Virus record (IMG/VR): IMGVR_UViG_3300023174_000038
Coordinates: 186,001-250,000 of that record
Length of the DNA: 64,000 nucleotides
Direction: 5' to 3' (one strand)
Source of the DNA: a virus
Under the pieces are notes generated by a model. It was not told where the DNA came from and made no database searches. It was given only the letters and a program-made list of their open reading frames with translations. Below, piece after piece: positions 39,634 to 48,052 of this stretch. Position numbers and translations under genes: made by a program. How positions within the stretch are numbered: the stretch's first letter is position 1; every line of letters starts with the position of its first letter.

Positions 39634-40524
39634 ATGCAAATAAGTAGTGGAATAGTTTTTACCAGTGGACTTAGTATAACCGGAAGTGATGGTCCGTCAG
39701 TTACACCTACAGTAGAATATCTTGTTGTTGCTGGTGGCGGCGGTGGAGGTGCCCTTGGTGGAGGTGGTGCAGGTGGTTTTAGAACAAATACTGGATTGTC
39801 TGTAACTTCTGGCTCTGCTATTACAGTTACAGTTGGCGCTGGAGGAACGGGTGGTAATGGTGCAGGAAGTCCTGCACATACAAGCGGCTCTAATTCTGTT
39901 TTTAGTTCTATAACCTCTGCCGGCGGCGGATATGGTGGAAATTTTGCTGCTCCAACAGCAGAATCTGGTGCTAGTGGCGGATCTGGTGGCGGTGGCGGTG
40001 GAACTGACGCAGGCGGTACTGCAGGTAGCGGTGGTACTGGAAATACTCCATCTGTTTCTCCAGCACAAGGAACCAATGGAGCTTCTGGTACTGTCCAAAA
40101 CACCACCTCAACGGGCGGTGGAGGTGGTGGTGCTACTAGTGCCGGCGCAGTAGGAACAAATAGTTCATTTGGCGGCCAAGGTGGTGCTGGTACAGCATCT
40201 TCAATCTCTGGTTCATCAGTAACTTACTCGGGCGGAGGCTCTGGCGGAGGCTCAGTTTCTAGGTCGGGGGGAACAGGGGGCGGTGGCGCCGGTGGTGCTG
40301 CTAATTCAGTAGGAACTGCGGGCACATCAAATACCGGTGGAGGTGGAGGTGGCGGTGGCAATTCTTCACCGCAAACAGGTGGTAATGGAGGTTCCGGTAT
40401 AGTAATCATTCGCTATGCAGATACATATGCAGCCGCAACAAGTACTACTGGATCTCCGACAATAACAGTTTCAGGTGGATATAGAGTATATCAATGGACT
40501 AGTTCTGGTTCAATAACCTTCTAA
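39634..40524 (+). CDS. glycine-rich tail adhesin
   Basis: The 296-aa protein has an N-terminal beta segment, YLVVAGGGGGG, then long runs of Gly with Ala, Thr and Ser, ending in GGSGIVIIRY and a small C-terminal domain. Glycine-rich polyglycine-II domains of this kind form the receptor-binding tips of phage fibres (as in T4-like gp38). It has a late-type box upstream. Confidence 0.82.
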   Translation: MQISSGIVFTSGLSITGSDGPSVTPTVEYLVVAGGGGGGALGGGGAGGFRTNTGLSVTSGSAITVTVGAGGTGGNGAGSPAHTSGSNSVFSSITSAGGGYGGNFAAPTAESGASGGSGGGGGGTDAGGTAGSGGTGNTPSVSPAQGTNGASGTVQNTTSTGGGGGGATSAGAVGTNSSFGGQGGAGTASSISGSSVTYSGGGSGGGSVSRSGGTGGGGAGGAANSVGTAGTSNTGGGGGGGGNSSPQTGGNGGSGIVIIRYADTYAAATSTTGSPTITVSGGYRVYQWTSSGSITF

Positions 40525-40586
40525 GGGTAAATCTGATTAGTATATTCTCTAGTTGTATGATATACTATAACGAATAGGAGAATATA

Positions 40587-40904
40587 TTGAAATCACTTTA
40601 TCTAATACTACTAACTTTAGGAATATCAACATGCTCCTACTCACAAGAACTAAAAGACACTATAGAAGCAGAATTACCCTGCTATAACACAAAAGAACTC
40701 TTTAAAAGTCTTAGAGAAAAATATAAAGAAATGCCTCTACTTACTGGTAAGGCAACAGATATAGCTAGGTCAACTCTCAGTGTTTGGATGAACTCAACTG
40801 ATAAAAATTGGACAATAGTCGCTACTACAAAAGATATTAGCTGTATCGTTGGTATGGGAACTGATATTAAACTAATCAGCTACAAGACAGGTACAAGTAT
40901 ATGA
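40587..40904 (+). CDS. secreted hypothetical protein, 105 aa
   Basis: The start is a TTG with AGGAG six bases upstream. A signal peptide (LYLILLTLGISTCSYS) is followed by a ~85-residue mature domain with two Cys (ELPCYN, DISCIV), likely disulfide-bonded in the periplasm. It overlaps the peptidase gene by 4 nt and may be its partner. Confidence 0.7.
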   Translation: MKSLYLILLTLGISTCSYSQELKDTIEAELPCYNTKELFKSLREKYKEMPLLTGKATDIARSTLSVWMNSTDKNWTIVATTKDISCIVGMGTDIKLISYKTGTSI

Positions 40905-41632
40905 TTAAAAAATTAATAACAATTCTAGCATTAACAATATCTTCGGTATACGCCGATCCACTAACAGCACAAGCTTGGTTAGTAGCTGATAGTAATGGTA
41001 AAATACTAGAAGGCTCTAATATGTCCGAAGTACGTAGCATAGCTAGTATCACTAAACTAATGACTGCTATGGTAGTATTAGATAGTGGTCAATCATTAAC
41101 TGAAATCATCCCAAAGAAACTGTACAATAAACTTCTAACAAGAGAAACACTAATAGATTTGGCAATCGTTAAATCAGATAACAATGCCGCTAAACTATTA
41201 TGTGATTACTATCCAGGTGGATATAACAAATGTATTGATGCTATGAATTATAAAGCGGCATCATTACAAATGGATAACTCAATCTTCACCGATCCTACCG
41301 GTAGGATGCATACTAATGTTAGTACAGCACATGACTTAATTAAACTTGTATTTGCAGCCAGTACATATCCATTGATAGTAGAAGCAAGTAATATGGATGC
41401 TGTACGTTGGAGTATTGGTAAGAAGAAAACAGCAGAATTTAAGAACACTAATACTTTAGTAGGACATGGTTATAAATTCTTAGTAAGTAAAACTGGCTTT
41501 ATCAATAAAGCAGGTGGCTGTATTGTTATGATGATGGATACAGCAAATGGAATCAGGACCGTAGTCCTGTTGGGTTCAAAGAATACTAAAACTCGTATTC
41601 CAGAAGCAAAGATGCTATCTATGCTTTATTAA
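40901..41632 (+). CDS. S11-family D-Ala-D-Ala peptidase, probable lytic enzyme
   Basis: The 243-aa protein has a signal peptide (cleaved after about residue 18) and the three penicillin-recognising motifs: SxxK at S49-K52 (ASITKL), SDN at 92-94 and KTG at 197-199. It lacks the C-terminal domain of long DacA-type enzymes, like PBP7-type endopeptidases. It would cut peptidoglycan cross-links in the periplasm. As a self-exported enzyme it could assist lysis or block superinfection. Confidence 0.9.
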   Translation: MIKKLITILALTISSVYADPLTAQAWLVADSNGKILEGSNMSEVRSIASITKLMTAMVVLDSGQSLTEIIPKKLYNKLLTRETLIDLAIVKSDNNAAKLLCDYYPGGYNKCIDAMNYKAASLQMDNSIFTDPTGRMHTNVSTAHDLIKLVFAASTYPLIVEASNMDAVRWSIGKKKTAEFKNTNTLVGHGYKFLVSKTGFINKAGGCIVMMMDTANGIRTVVLLGSKNTKTRIPEAKMLSMLY

Positions 41633-41898
41633 TCTTTAGGTCCAAACTTAGTGATATCTTTCTTAGGAACATAATCAACACCGGGTACTGGACTATAGTC
41701 TTTTGTTATACTTGGTATCATCTCATCACCGTATTTTAATGTAATATAGCTGAATGTTCCGCTATTAGTAGTTTCTTTTAAACCAATCATTAAATGTCTA
41801 TGCCATGATATTTTCATATCAACAACCTTTTTAATATTATTGTCGGTTAGTATATCTGTGAAATTGTTGTTCTCACGGTAAAAAGTATAATATTTCAT
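41629..41898 (-). CDS. hypothetical protein, 89 aa
   Basis: The start is the ATG at 41898, overlapping the previous stop as ATGA; a TTG lies three codons upstream. Mixed alpha/beta with a C-terminal Pro-rich tail (SPVPGVDYVPKKD). Not recognised. Confidence 0.6.
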   Translation of the reverse strand: MKYYTFYRENNNFTDILTDNNIKKVVDMKISWHRHLMIGLKETTNSGTFSYITLKYGDEMIPSITKDYSPVPGVDYVPKKDITKFGPKD

Positions 41899-42095
41899 TT
41901 TTTCCAAAGTATAAAGTTTATGTAATCGGATTCAGTTTCAAAATAGAAATCATATAATCCACCATCACGTCCTGCAGGTACTTGACAATCGTAGCCCCAG
42001 TCGTTAGCACAGTTTCGTTGACACCAATCAATTACGGGTTTTAATTCTCCGTAACCAATTGTAATTCTAGTTTTGTATTGGGTATCGGGTGACAC
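41895..42095 (-). CDS. conserved phage hypothetical, 66 aa
   Basis: A compact protein with VIDWCQRNCANDWGYDC and YDFYFETESDYINFILWKK, a recurring small phage protein. Overlaps the deaminase gene by 29 nt. Function unknown. Confidence 0.65.
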   Translation of the reverse strand: MSPDTQYKTRITIGYGELKPVIDWCQRNCANDWGYDCQVPAGRDGGLYDFYFETESDYINFILWKK

Positions 42096-42567
42096 TTACG
42101 TTGCCTTGTTCTAAAAATTCTAATCCTTTAGTATCTCTATATGCGTCACGGTAAAAGACCTGTTTTATACCAGATTGATATATAGCCTTTGCACAATGGA
42201 TACAAGGTGCATGTGTAACAAATAATATAGCATCCTCGCTAGATTCAGTACTTGCGGACACTTTTGAAATTACATTCATCTCGGCGTGGAGTACCTCATC
42301 CTTAGTAACTAACCGATATCTACGATTACTTTCTACTGTACTATCATATTCTTCAAATGGATATAGTTGTCCATCCCAAGCATCTCCTGGCATGTATTCT
42401 TTATATTCACATTCGTTAGTCCATCCAGTTGGCATGCCATTGTATCCTGTACCTAGGATCTTGTTACCTTTAACAATAACTGCACCAACATTTAATCTGA
42501 TAGCTGAACTTAGCTTGCTAGTTAGTTCAGCTATATCCATGTAATAGTCTATAAACTTAGGTTTCAT
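42067..42567 (-). CDS. dCMP deaminase
   Basis: The 166-aa protein has the zinc deaminase motifs HAEMN (catalytic Glu) and PCIHCAK, plus NKILGTGYNGMPTG near the N-terminus, as in T4-type deoxycytidylate deaminases. It converts dCMP to dUMP for dTTP synthesis. It lies in a nucleotide-metabolism run with a MazG-like gene. Confidence 0.92.
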   Translation of the reverse strand: MKPKFIDYYMDIAELTSKLSSAIRLNVGAVIVKGNKILGTGYNGMPTGWTNECEYKEYMPGDAWDGQLYPFEEYDSTVESNRRYRLVTKDEVLHAEMNVISKVSASTESSEDAILFVTHAPCIHCAKAIYQSGIKQVFYRDAYRDTKGLEFLEQGNVSVTRYPIQN

Positions 42568-42803
42568 TTAACGTAGAATTTCTTAATATGTATTTTTGCA
42601 CTATGATCGGGTAAGATACTTAGTACATAGTTTGGCTCGTCATACTTTTTGCAAAAGGCTTCACCTAGTTTATAGTCACCTTTTATTTGTTCAAATAGAA
42701 ACTCTTTGCAAAAATTATCAAACTCTTGTTTACTAATACTAAAATCTTTTTGTCCTTTACCTAGAGTTTGTAAGTATAGTTGTTGCGCCATTTTATCAAA
42801 CAT
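42564..42803 (-). CDS. hypothetical protein, 79 aa
   Basis: Helical N-terminus, then a beta-rich end (YVLSILPDHSAKIHIKKFYVK). Its stop overlaps the deaminase start. No family recognised. Confidence 0.6.
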   Translation of the reverse strand: MFDKMAQQLYLQTLGKGQKDFSISKQEFDNFCKEFLFEQIKGDYKLGEAFCKKYDEPNYVLSILPDHSAKIHIKKFYVK

Positions 42804-42806
42804 TAA

Positions 42807-43343
42807 TTAATCCCAAAGTGCTCTAAAATATTTACCAAACAGATCCAAACCTTCTTGGATACGATCTTCATGTAGTTGATGCCCTTCAGCATCATACCAA
42901 TGTGCGTCAGGATCTTTATCAACCATTTGAAATGTATCTTCTACTTTACCTGTTATAGGATTGGGGTATGTTTTATCAGTTTTAATCCAATCATAGTCAC
43001 TTTTGCCATGATGATATTTGTCACCATAATCTTCAAATGCAATTTGGTGAAAAGCCCAAATCATTTTGTCTAGTGTTTCATCCCAACGTTTAGCACCTTC
43101 TTCCCATGCCTCATCGTGTGATTCAATATAGAAATCAAAACTTTGTTGTGTACTATATTCTTCTCCGCCAACATCTACAAAATCACTGGGGATACCCTGT
43201 TTAGTTTGTTTTAGTTGAATTAATGCCGGATAGATAATAGTAGCTAGCGTGTGGTCTGTACTCCAAGTATCAAATCTATCAATTTGTACATTGATTTTTC
43301 TACGATTACCTTTTCTAGGGTAATTGCCAATATTTATTTTCAT
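42807..43343 (-). CDS. conserved phage hypothetical, 178 aa
   Basis: The protein has IDRFDTWSTDHTLATIIYPALIQLK at the start, a W-rich helix (RWDETLDKMIWAFHQIAFED) and a C-terminal helix (IQEGLDLFGKYFRALW). It is a known conserved phage type without a function. Overlaps the previous gene by 4 nt. Confidence 0.7.
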   Translation of the reverse strand: MKINIGNYPRKGNRRKINVQIDRFDTWSTDHTLATIIYPALIQLKQTKQGIPSDFVDVGGEEYSTQQSFDFYIESHDEAWEEGAKRWDETLDKMIWAFHQIAFEDYGDKYHHGKSDYDWIKTDKTYPNPITGKVEDTFQMVDKDPDAHWYDAEGHQLHEDRIQEGLDLFGKYFRALWD

Positions 43344-43666
43344 ACTTTTTCAGTTACCTTGCCTTCAATAAATGCAACAAAATAATCTCCGTGCTTTACT
43401 GTAGCATATTCAATTTTCTTGTATTCTCTACTTAGTTGTGCTAGTTGCTCCAATGAATTACCTTGACAAATAAAATCGTTTGTTTCACGGTCATATAACA
43501 AAATAATATCATCTACTAATTCTGTTTCTAATTTATAAACATTAGGTTTAGTTACTTCTTCAACAATGATAAATGAACGTAAGTTTTTACGTAGTTTATA
43601 CATTGTGTAGAACTCACCCATAACCCATCCTAGGGCTAGTATAAGAATGATATCAAGTAGTGTCAT
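43340..43666 (-). CDS. membrane-anchored phage protein, 108 aa
   Basis: One N-terminal transmembrane helix (LLDIILILALGWVMGEFYTMY) followed by a small alpha/beta domain (YKLETELVDDIILLYDRETNDFICQG...LAQLSREYK). First gene of its operon, starting 5 nt after an ATAAATA box. Role unknown. Confidence 0.7.
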   Translation of the reverse strand: MTLLDIILILALGWVMGEFYTMYKLRKNLRSFIIVEEVTKPNVYKLETELVDDIILLYDRETNDFICQGNSLEQLAQLSREYKKIEYATVKHGDYFVAFIEGKVTEKV

Positions 43667-43670
43667 AATA

Positions 43671-43952
43671 TTATTTATTGATAGTTAAGTTAGACCATTT
43701 CTTTAATTTCTTAAACTTATTCTTTTTAGCCTGATCTAAACCTTCAACTGTAATACCCACATTGTTATCTGTAATCAATTCAACCATGGCCAGCAAGTCA
43801 CCCAATTCTTCTTCAAGCATTTGGATATTAGTCATTGGCTTATTAGGTTTCATTTGATCTGGACCGAACCTAAAACACTTGCTAACAGCTTGTGTAACCT
43901 CGGCACATTCCTCTTGTAAGATTAGTAGTATTTCTCTTGTATCTTCGTTCAT
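43671..43952 (-). CDS. MazG-like nucleotide pyrophosphohydrolase
   Basis: The 93-aa protein has the metal-binding EECAEVTQAVSK and EELGD motifs of the MazG/all-alpha NTP pyrophosphatase fold. It would hydrolyse NTPs or dNTPs, or lower alarmone-type signals. It lies beside dCMP deaminase and overlaps the next gene by 4 nt. Confidence 0.85.
   Translation of the reverse strand: MNEDTREILLILQEECAEVTQAVSKCFRFGPDQMKPNKPMTNIQMLEEELGDLLAMVELITDNNVGITVEGLDQAKKNKFKKLKKWSNLTINK
43672..43678 (-). promoter_or_regulatory. late-type promoter box ATAAATA, leaderless position
   Basis: ATAAATA, then ATATT, then ATG at 43666. Confidence 0.5.
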
Positions 43953-44179
43953 TTTTTATTCCATCTAAAATTGTTTAATTCTGCTACTACTTCATCTAAT
44001 GATTCCTGTACTTCCCATGTACCATGAGGAGGACAAAATACATATGTAATATTTTCAATTATACCATCTTCTTTTTTAGCAAGATTGGGTGTATTGAATA
44101 CTGTTGAAATCAAATCAATATTGATTGCAATTTTATTGCCTTTGTGTGCGTCACTGGCATTTGTAAGAGAGATAAACAT
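43949..44179 (-). CDS. conserved phage hypothetical, 76 aa
   Basis: Beta-rich small protein (IAINIDLISTVF...ENITYVFCPPHGTWEVQESLDEVVAEL). Coupled to MazG-like and the membrane peptide on either side. Function unknown. Confidence 0.65.
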   Translation of the reverse strand: MFISLTNASDAHKGNKIAINIDLISTVFNTPNLAKKEDGIIENITYVFCPPHGTWEVQESLDEVVAELNNFRWNKK

Positions 44180-44340
44180 TAAATTCCGATCATATTAGTT
44201 ATATATAAAAAAACAATTGCAAAATTAACTGCAAAAATTATTCCATCCATGTAGTACATCCACTTGGGACTATCTTTGTAATCTTTAGTTGCTAATATAT
44301 AACCAAAGAACAATACTACTCCTATGTTTATTAAAATCAT
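44179..44340 (-). CDS. small membrane protein, 53 aa
   Basis: Two hydrophobic helices (NIGVVLFFGYILAT and IIFAVNFAIVFLYI) with a charged loop KDYKDSPKW between. Stop and start overlap neighbours (TAATG on one side, ATGA on the other), which supports a real gene. Confidence 0.65.
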   Translation of the reverse strand: MILINIGVVLFFGYILATKDYKDSPKWMYYMDGIIFAVNFAIVFLYITNMIGI

Positions 44341-44852
44341 TGTTGTTTCCTATTAGCTTTAGTCATTACATATTTTTCGTGATAGGGTTTCCAATCGGTC
44401 AAGTAATGGTCATGTTTAATCCAACGATGTATACCTTTCTTTGCTTCTACTAAGAAGCCCCATTCACGTTTTTGTGGACCCATAAAAAATAGTGTTGTTG
44501 CTGGTTCCTCACCGTCAAGTTCAAGCCAATGATATTCACCTGCACCACGCTTAATGATACTACCAGGACCACGCCATGTTTGAAATTCTGTAAGCATTTT
44601 GCCATCATCATTAAACACTGGTGTATGTTCCCAATAACCACCTTTAAGAACAATAGTCATATAGCCCCAAGGATGGTCATGAAATATAGGGTCATCACTA
44701 CGCACAATTTTGTGCAATGTAACATTGAAGGGGAACCAATTACGGTCTTTGAGAAATAAATAATACCGATGCATGTAATCTAATCCTGTCCTACGATCAG
44801 GAATCAAACGATAACGACCTAACTTATTCATTACTTTGTGAAATAAACTCAT
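44337..44852 (-). CDS. cupin-fold phage protein
   Basis: The 171-aa protein has the cupin motif 1 as IFHDHPWGYMTIVLKGGYWE and motif 2 in GAGEYHWLEL, a metal-binding beta barrel. A type conserved in many phages. Substrate unknown; it is not closely similar to the three cupins at 2938-6055. Confidence 0.75.
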   Translation of the reverse strand: MSLFHKVMNKLGRYRLIPDRRTGLDYMHRYYLFLKDRNWFPFNVTLHKIVRSDDPIFHDHPWGYMTIVLKGGYWEHTPVFNDDGKMLTEFQTWRGPGSIIKRGAGEYHWLELDGEEPATTLFFMGPQKREWGFLVEAKKGIHRWIKHDHYLTDWKPYHEKYVMTKANRKQQ

Positions 44853-44875
44853 TACTATCTCCTATCTGATTGACT

Positions 44876-44904
44876 ATTATAACATACAACTGAATTAAAC
44901 ACAA
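44876..44904 (-). promoter_or_regulatory. sigma70-type promoter
   Basis: On the - strand TTGTGT, 17-bp spacer, TATAAT (44881-44876), before the cupin gene at 44852. Confidence 0.55.
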
Positions 44905-44916
44905 GTATAAAGGCAG

Positions 44917-44940
44917 AAAAAGGGTGACGAATCACCCTTT
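44917..44940 (-). terminator. intrinsic terminator
   Basis: AAAGGGTGA-TTCG-TCACCCTTT followed by TT on the - strand; ends the transcript of the gene at 44962-45222. A CTCAAATTTGAG palindrome lies just before it (44949-44960). Confidence 0.85.
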
Positions 44941-44961
44941 ATTCACATCTCAAATTTGAGA

Positions 44962-45222
44962 TTAAACAAGGCCCATTGCCATGGCCTTGTAACCAGCGGC
45001 TACAACTTCACGACTAGGAGTACCCAAACGATACTTAGTGTATGTACCACCAAGTTTGTTTGTACGCTTGTTAGCGTAGATTGCCAAACCGCCACGCAAG
45101 CGCAAATCGCTTACTGTTGCTGTTGGATTAGCAAACCCAAAACGTTGGGTAATTTGCTTTGCAGTCAATTCTTGACCTTGCTCAAATGCCTGGATAAGGC
45201 GTGCTTGTTTAGTTAATGTCAT
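44962..45222 (-). CDS. winged-helix/HTH DNA-binding protein, 86 aa
   Basis: The start is the ATG at 45222 behind AAAGGA; the frame is open to 45255. The sequence QARLIQAFEQGQELTAKQITQRFGFANPTATVSDLRLRGGLAIYANKR has a clear helix-turn-helix with a wing. It is monocistronic with its own promoter and terminator, so it is a candidate early regulator. Confidence 0.75.
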   Translation of the reverse strand: MTLTKQARLIQAFEQGQELTAKQITQRFGFANPTATVSDLRLRGGLAIYANKRTNKLGGTYTKYRLGTPSREVVAAGYKAMAMGLV

Positions 45223-45266
45223 TTTATTTTCCTTTAAAAAAATCGCTGTTCTCACAACGTGTTACT

Positions 45267-45295
45267 ATTGTATAACAACTAAGAGTTATATACAA
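45267..45295 (-). promoter_or_regulatory. sigma70-type promoter for the winged-helix gene
   Basis: On the - strand TTGTAT, 17-bp spacer, TACAAT (45272-45267). Confidence 0.55.
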
Positions 45296-45319
45296 TATCT
45301 TTTGGTCACCTAGTTTAAA

Positions 45320-46168
45320 TTAGATGTCCAAAAACTTTAACTCAAACACATCGGCTTGAGGATCAGCACCCTTGTAACCACGAGGATTACATACCACTCG
45401 GGTAGTGCCAATATTATAATCAAATGGGTCATGCATATGACCATGCGTCCATAAGGTAATTTGTGGATGATTTAAAATGAATTCACTCAATTCACTATGA
45501 TAACCACCATTCATTACATAATGAACATTATGCTTATATCTGTCATGGGTACTCATTGCACTAGGTGCATGATGTCCTACAAATACAACTTTCTTATCCT
45601 TCATATCAACCAACACTTGTTTCAAATAACTTAGTGTTTGTTGATGACGATATACAGTATGTGCTGGTCGTAACTTACTATATCCATGCTCATCATTACG
45701 GATAACTCTGTAATCATTCATCATATCAGTTAATGCATGTAATGTTAATGGGTCACCCTTATTACAATCAGTCCACAATGTAGCACCAATAAAGGACACT
45801 TCATTGATAACCTTGATATCGTTCTCAAGGAAGTAAACATTGGGGTAAACAGCACACGCTTCACGCAGGTGATCTAAACTAGCTTTCCATCGTCCGTGAT
45901 AGAATTCATGATTGCCGGCAACATAAACAACATGAGGGAACTCATTGCTTACTCTACTGAGGAAAGCACGAAATCTTTGTGCGGCTTTTTGTCTTGTACC
46001 CAATTTAGTATAAGATTCATATGGGCTAGAGACTGTAGGAGGATGATTATGTAAATCCTCTGCTAACATAATATCGCCGGATAGGATAAGGACCTCAGCA
46101 CCGCCGGTGTTCTTAAGGTCAATATCTTCAAACTCTAAATGCAGGTCACTGCACAACGCTATTTTCAT
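45320..46168 (-). CDS. calcineurin-like metallophosphoesterase
   Basis: The 282-aa protein has every motif intact: SDLHLE (Asp8, His10), GD at 31-32, GNHEF (85-89), GHHAPS and THGHMHD. It probably hydrolyses phosphodiesters or nucleotides. It aligns in layout with 51940-52632, where these ligands are lost. Starts inside the previous gene. Confidence 0.9.
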   Translation of the reverse strand: MKIALCSDLHLEFEDIDLKNTGGAEVLILSGDIMLAEDLHNHPPTVSSPYESYTKLGTRQKAAQRFRAFLSRVSNEFPHVVYVAGNHEFYHGRWKASLDHLREACAVYPNVYFLENDIKVINEVSFIGATLWTDCNKGDPLTLHALTDMMNDYRVIRNDEHGYSKLRPAHTVYRHQQTLSYLKQVLVDMKDKKVVFVGHHAPSAMSTHDRYKHNVHYVMNGGYHSELSEFILNHPQITLWTHGHMHDPFDYNIGTTRVVCNPRGYKGADPQADVFELKFLDI

Positions 46169-46493
46169 TTAATTCTGCTATATGTTTACAAGTTCCACGA
46201 TACATATATCCCGGGCATGTACAAGTTTTTTCATCAGTATCAACAGAGTAAACATTACCTTTACTGCCAGACACTTTAATGATTGTACTCTTTTCTTTAA
46301 TTACCTTGAAAGGATTTGGCTTAACTGCTACAAACTTACGACCACGCTTGTCAATTGTGATCGGATTTTTGAAGTAATGAGGAGTAGTAGAACCAACCTT
46401 GATGTATGCAACCATTTTGCTTCCGTCAAGTAAGTATGTATGATTAGCATTGTTGCCATCATTCCAAACTGTTGTTTCTACTACTGATTCCAT
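46146..46493 (-). CDS. SWIM zinc-finger protein
   Basis: The 115-aa protein ends in a SWIM motif, CTCPGYMYRGTCKHI (CxC...CxH), preceded by VYSVDTDEKT. SWIM domains bind zinc and mediate DNA or protein contacts. The N-terminal part is basic and beta-rich. Overlaps the phosphoesterase by 23 nt. Confidence 0.78.
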   Translation of the reverse strand: MESVVETTVWNDGNNANHTYLLDGSKMVAYIKVGSTTPHYFKNPITIDKRGRKFVAVKPNPFKVIKEKSTIIKVSGSKGNVYSVDTDEKTCTCPGYMYRGTCKHIAELNENSVVQ

Positions 46494-46494
46494 A

Positions 46495-46986
46495 TTAAGC
46501 TACCTCTGTTTCTTCTTGTGCAATACGATCTTCCTCGTCCATAATTGCAGACTCTAATGTAACAAAGGCTCCGTCGTGGTCACAGACAAACCAAACAGCC
46601 TTGCCATCAATGTTGCGCAGGATATAGTCATATTCCTGATGTTCGCACTTATTAAAATAATCATTGATATCATTGTAATAGCGAGCCTCGCAACCTACTT
46701 CACCGCGGTCACGACTATAGAATACACACATGTCCCGATATAGATTATTGTATTCAACCAATGTCATGTCTTCCATATCATAGTGACTGAAGGGATGCTT
46801 TGTTCCAATTTGAGGACGCAAACTTGACAAGTCACCGAGGTCAATCAAGTCACGCAAGATGAAGGGATTAGAATAATACTCCATCAACATTTTACCGTTG
46901 TGAGCCAAGTAACCATCCCAATGACAATATACTTGACCAATAGTACCATCAGCGAATTCTAATGCAATTGTAGAACGAGTAGCCAT
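46495..46986 (-). CDS. conserved phage hypothetical, 163 aa
   Basis: The protein belongs to a widespread phage type with MATRSTIALEFADGTIGQVYCHWDGYLAHNG and LIDLGDLSSL. No function is assigned. It has a copy of the repeated promoter module and the conserved leader. Confidence 0.78.
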   Translation of the reverse strand: MATRSTIALEFADGTIGQVYCHWDGYLAHNGKMLMEYYSNPFILRDLIDLGDLSSLRPQIGTKHPFSHYDMEDMTLVEYNNLYRDMCVFYSRDRGEVGCEARYYNDINDYFNKCEHQEYDYILRNIDGKAVWFVCDHDGAFVTLESAIMDEEDRIAQEETEVA

Positions 46987-47020
46987 TTTGTAAGTCCTTT
47001 ATTTAACTGTCTAAGAATAT

Positions 47021-47049
47021 ATTATAACACCAAAACCATTTATTGTCAA
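47021..47049 (-). promoter_or_regulatory. sigma70-type promoter of the repeated module
   Basis: - strand TTGACAATAAATGGTTTTGG..TATAAT (47026-47021); the TGA stop of the upstream gene lies within TTGACA. The leader has CTTAGACAGTTAAATAAAGGAC. Confidence 0.85.
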
Positions 47050-47324
47050 GCCGCAAGCCGCTCTATAATCCAACCCTCTTGGACCATATATTGATGGAAA
47101 TCCCGTGTAGCACGAATCTCAGGAGAGTCGGATGTAGTACCGCACATCTGCAAAGACCGTTCACGCATTTCAACAATTTCTGATCCAGTCCAGGTTGCTG
47201 TTGGATCAGTCATCATTTCATTAAACATGAATTGTTTTGACCTCTTATCCAATGTATTACTGAACGGGTCCAATTGCAAAATAAATCCAGGACCAAGTGA
47301 ATAAACTGTTTGAAGACTAGCCAT
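47046..47324 (-). CDS. hypothetical protein, 92 aa
   Basis: Mostly helical second half (EIVEMRERSLQMCG...TRDFHQYMVQEGWIIERL). Own module promoter. Not recognised. Confidence 0.65.
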   Translation of the reverse strand: MASLQTVYSLGPGFILQLDPFSNTLDKRSKQFMFNEMMTDPTATWTGSEIVEMRERSLQMCGTTSDSPEIRATRDFHQYMVQEGWIIERLAA

Positions 47325-47359
47325 TTTAAAACTCCTTTAATTAACTGTTGATAAGATAT

Positions 47360-47388
47360 ATTATACACCCAAACTCATTTATTGTCAA
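47360..47388 (-). promoter_or_regulatory. sigma70-type promoter of the repeated module
   Basis: - strand TTGACAATAAATGAGTTTGG..TATAAT (47365-47360), leader with AAAGGAG. Confidence 0.85.
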
Positions 47389-47392
47389 CCTT

Positions 47393-47665
47393 TTACACCA
47401 AGTCAACTTGGACTTGTTTGCCTCGGAAAGTGTCACCGAGACCTGTTGGAACTACCTCGTTTTTACGTTTGGCTTCATAACGCAAATAAGACAATTTAAG
47501 CATAGCATCCCAGCAAAGTGTGCGGGCTGTGACTGTAGCGAATTGCTCGGTCATTTGCTTGATAGTCATATACATACCAATATCGTTCTCAGACCCATCA
47601 CCTTTAAAAATTACACGGAATTTTTGTGAGTTATTGAATCCGTCAATGATAGTTTTTGTACGCAT
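47393..47665 (-). CDS. hypothetical protein, 90 aa
   Basis: An N-terminal strand region (KFRVIFKGDGSENDIGMYMTIKQM) and helical middle. Own module promoter. Function unknown. Confidence 0.65.
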   Translation of the reverse strand: MRTKTIIDGFNNSQKFRVIFKGDGSENDIGMYMTIKQMTEQFATVTARTLCWDAMLKLSYLRYEAKRKNEVVPTGLGDTFRGKQVQVDLV

Positions 47666-47698
47666 TTTCTAGTCCTTTTCTTTACTGTCTAAGATTCT

Positions 47699-47727
47699 AT
47701 TATAGCACAATTCCCATTTATTGTCAA
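47699..47727 (-). promoter_or_regulatory. sigma70-type promoter of the repeated module
   Basis: - strand TTGACAATAAATGGGAATTG..TATAAT (47704-47699), leader GAATCTTAGACAGTAAAG, AAAGGAC. Confidence 0.85.
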
Positions 47728-47728
47728 A

Positions 47729-47989
47729 TTACATTGACCAGTAAGTCTCGCTGGCCGGGTTGCAACAGTTGGGGGTGTCCGCATCAATTTCAACAAGCTT
47801 TCCGGTCATCAGATTCTTGACCGTTTTCTTAGGGAAAACGTAGTATGGATTAAGAACCTTAAAAGCTTCCAAAGTCTTTTGAGTTTGAGCCAAGGGGTTA
47901 GTTTCAATAAACTTAACCATTGAGATAAAACTCATACCCAAAAATTCTGCATCTTTTTGGATAACTTTAACTGCTGTAACTTCTTTCAT
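47729..47989 (-). CDS. hypothetical protein, 86 aa
   Basis: Alternating helix and strand with a Cys pair near the C-terminus (PNCCNPAS). Own module promoter. Not recognised. Confidence 0.65.
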   Translation of the reverse strand: MKEVTAVKVIQKDAEFLGMSFISMVKFIETNPLAQTQKTLEAFKVLNPYYVFPKKTVKNLMTGKLVEIDADTPNCCNPASETYWSM

Positions 47990-48021
47990 TTGTTGTCCTT
48001 TAGTTGACTGTCTAAGATTCT

Positions 48022-48050
48022 ATTATATACCCAAAACCATTTATTGTCAA
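48022..48050 (-). promoter_or_regulatory. sigma70-type promoter of the repeated module
   Basis: - strand TTGACAATAAATGGTTTTGG..TATAAT (48027-48022), leader GAATCTTAGACAGTCAAC, AAAGGAC. Confidence 0.85.
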
Positions 48051-48052
48051 AT

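Noticed and set aside
39603-40106. Proline-rich 167-aa frame antisense to the glycine-rich adhesin
   Set aside because: Gly codons (GGN) read as Pro (CCN) on the other strand; an artefact of the adhesin gene.
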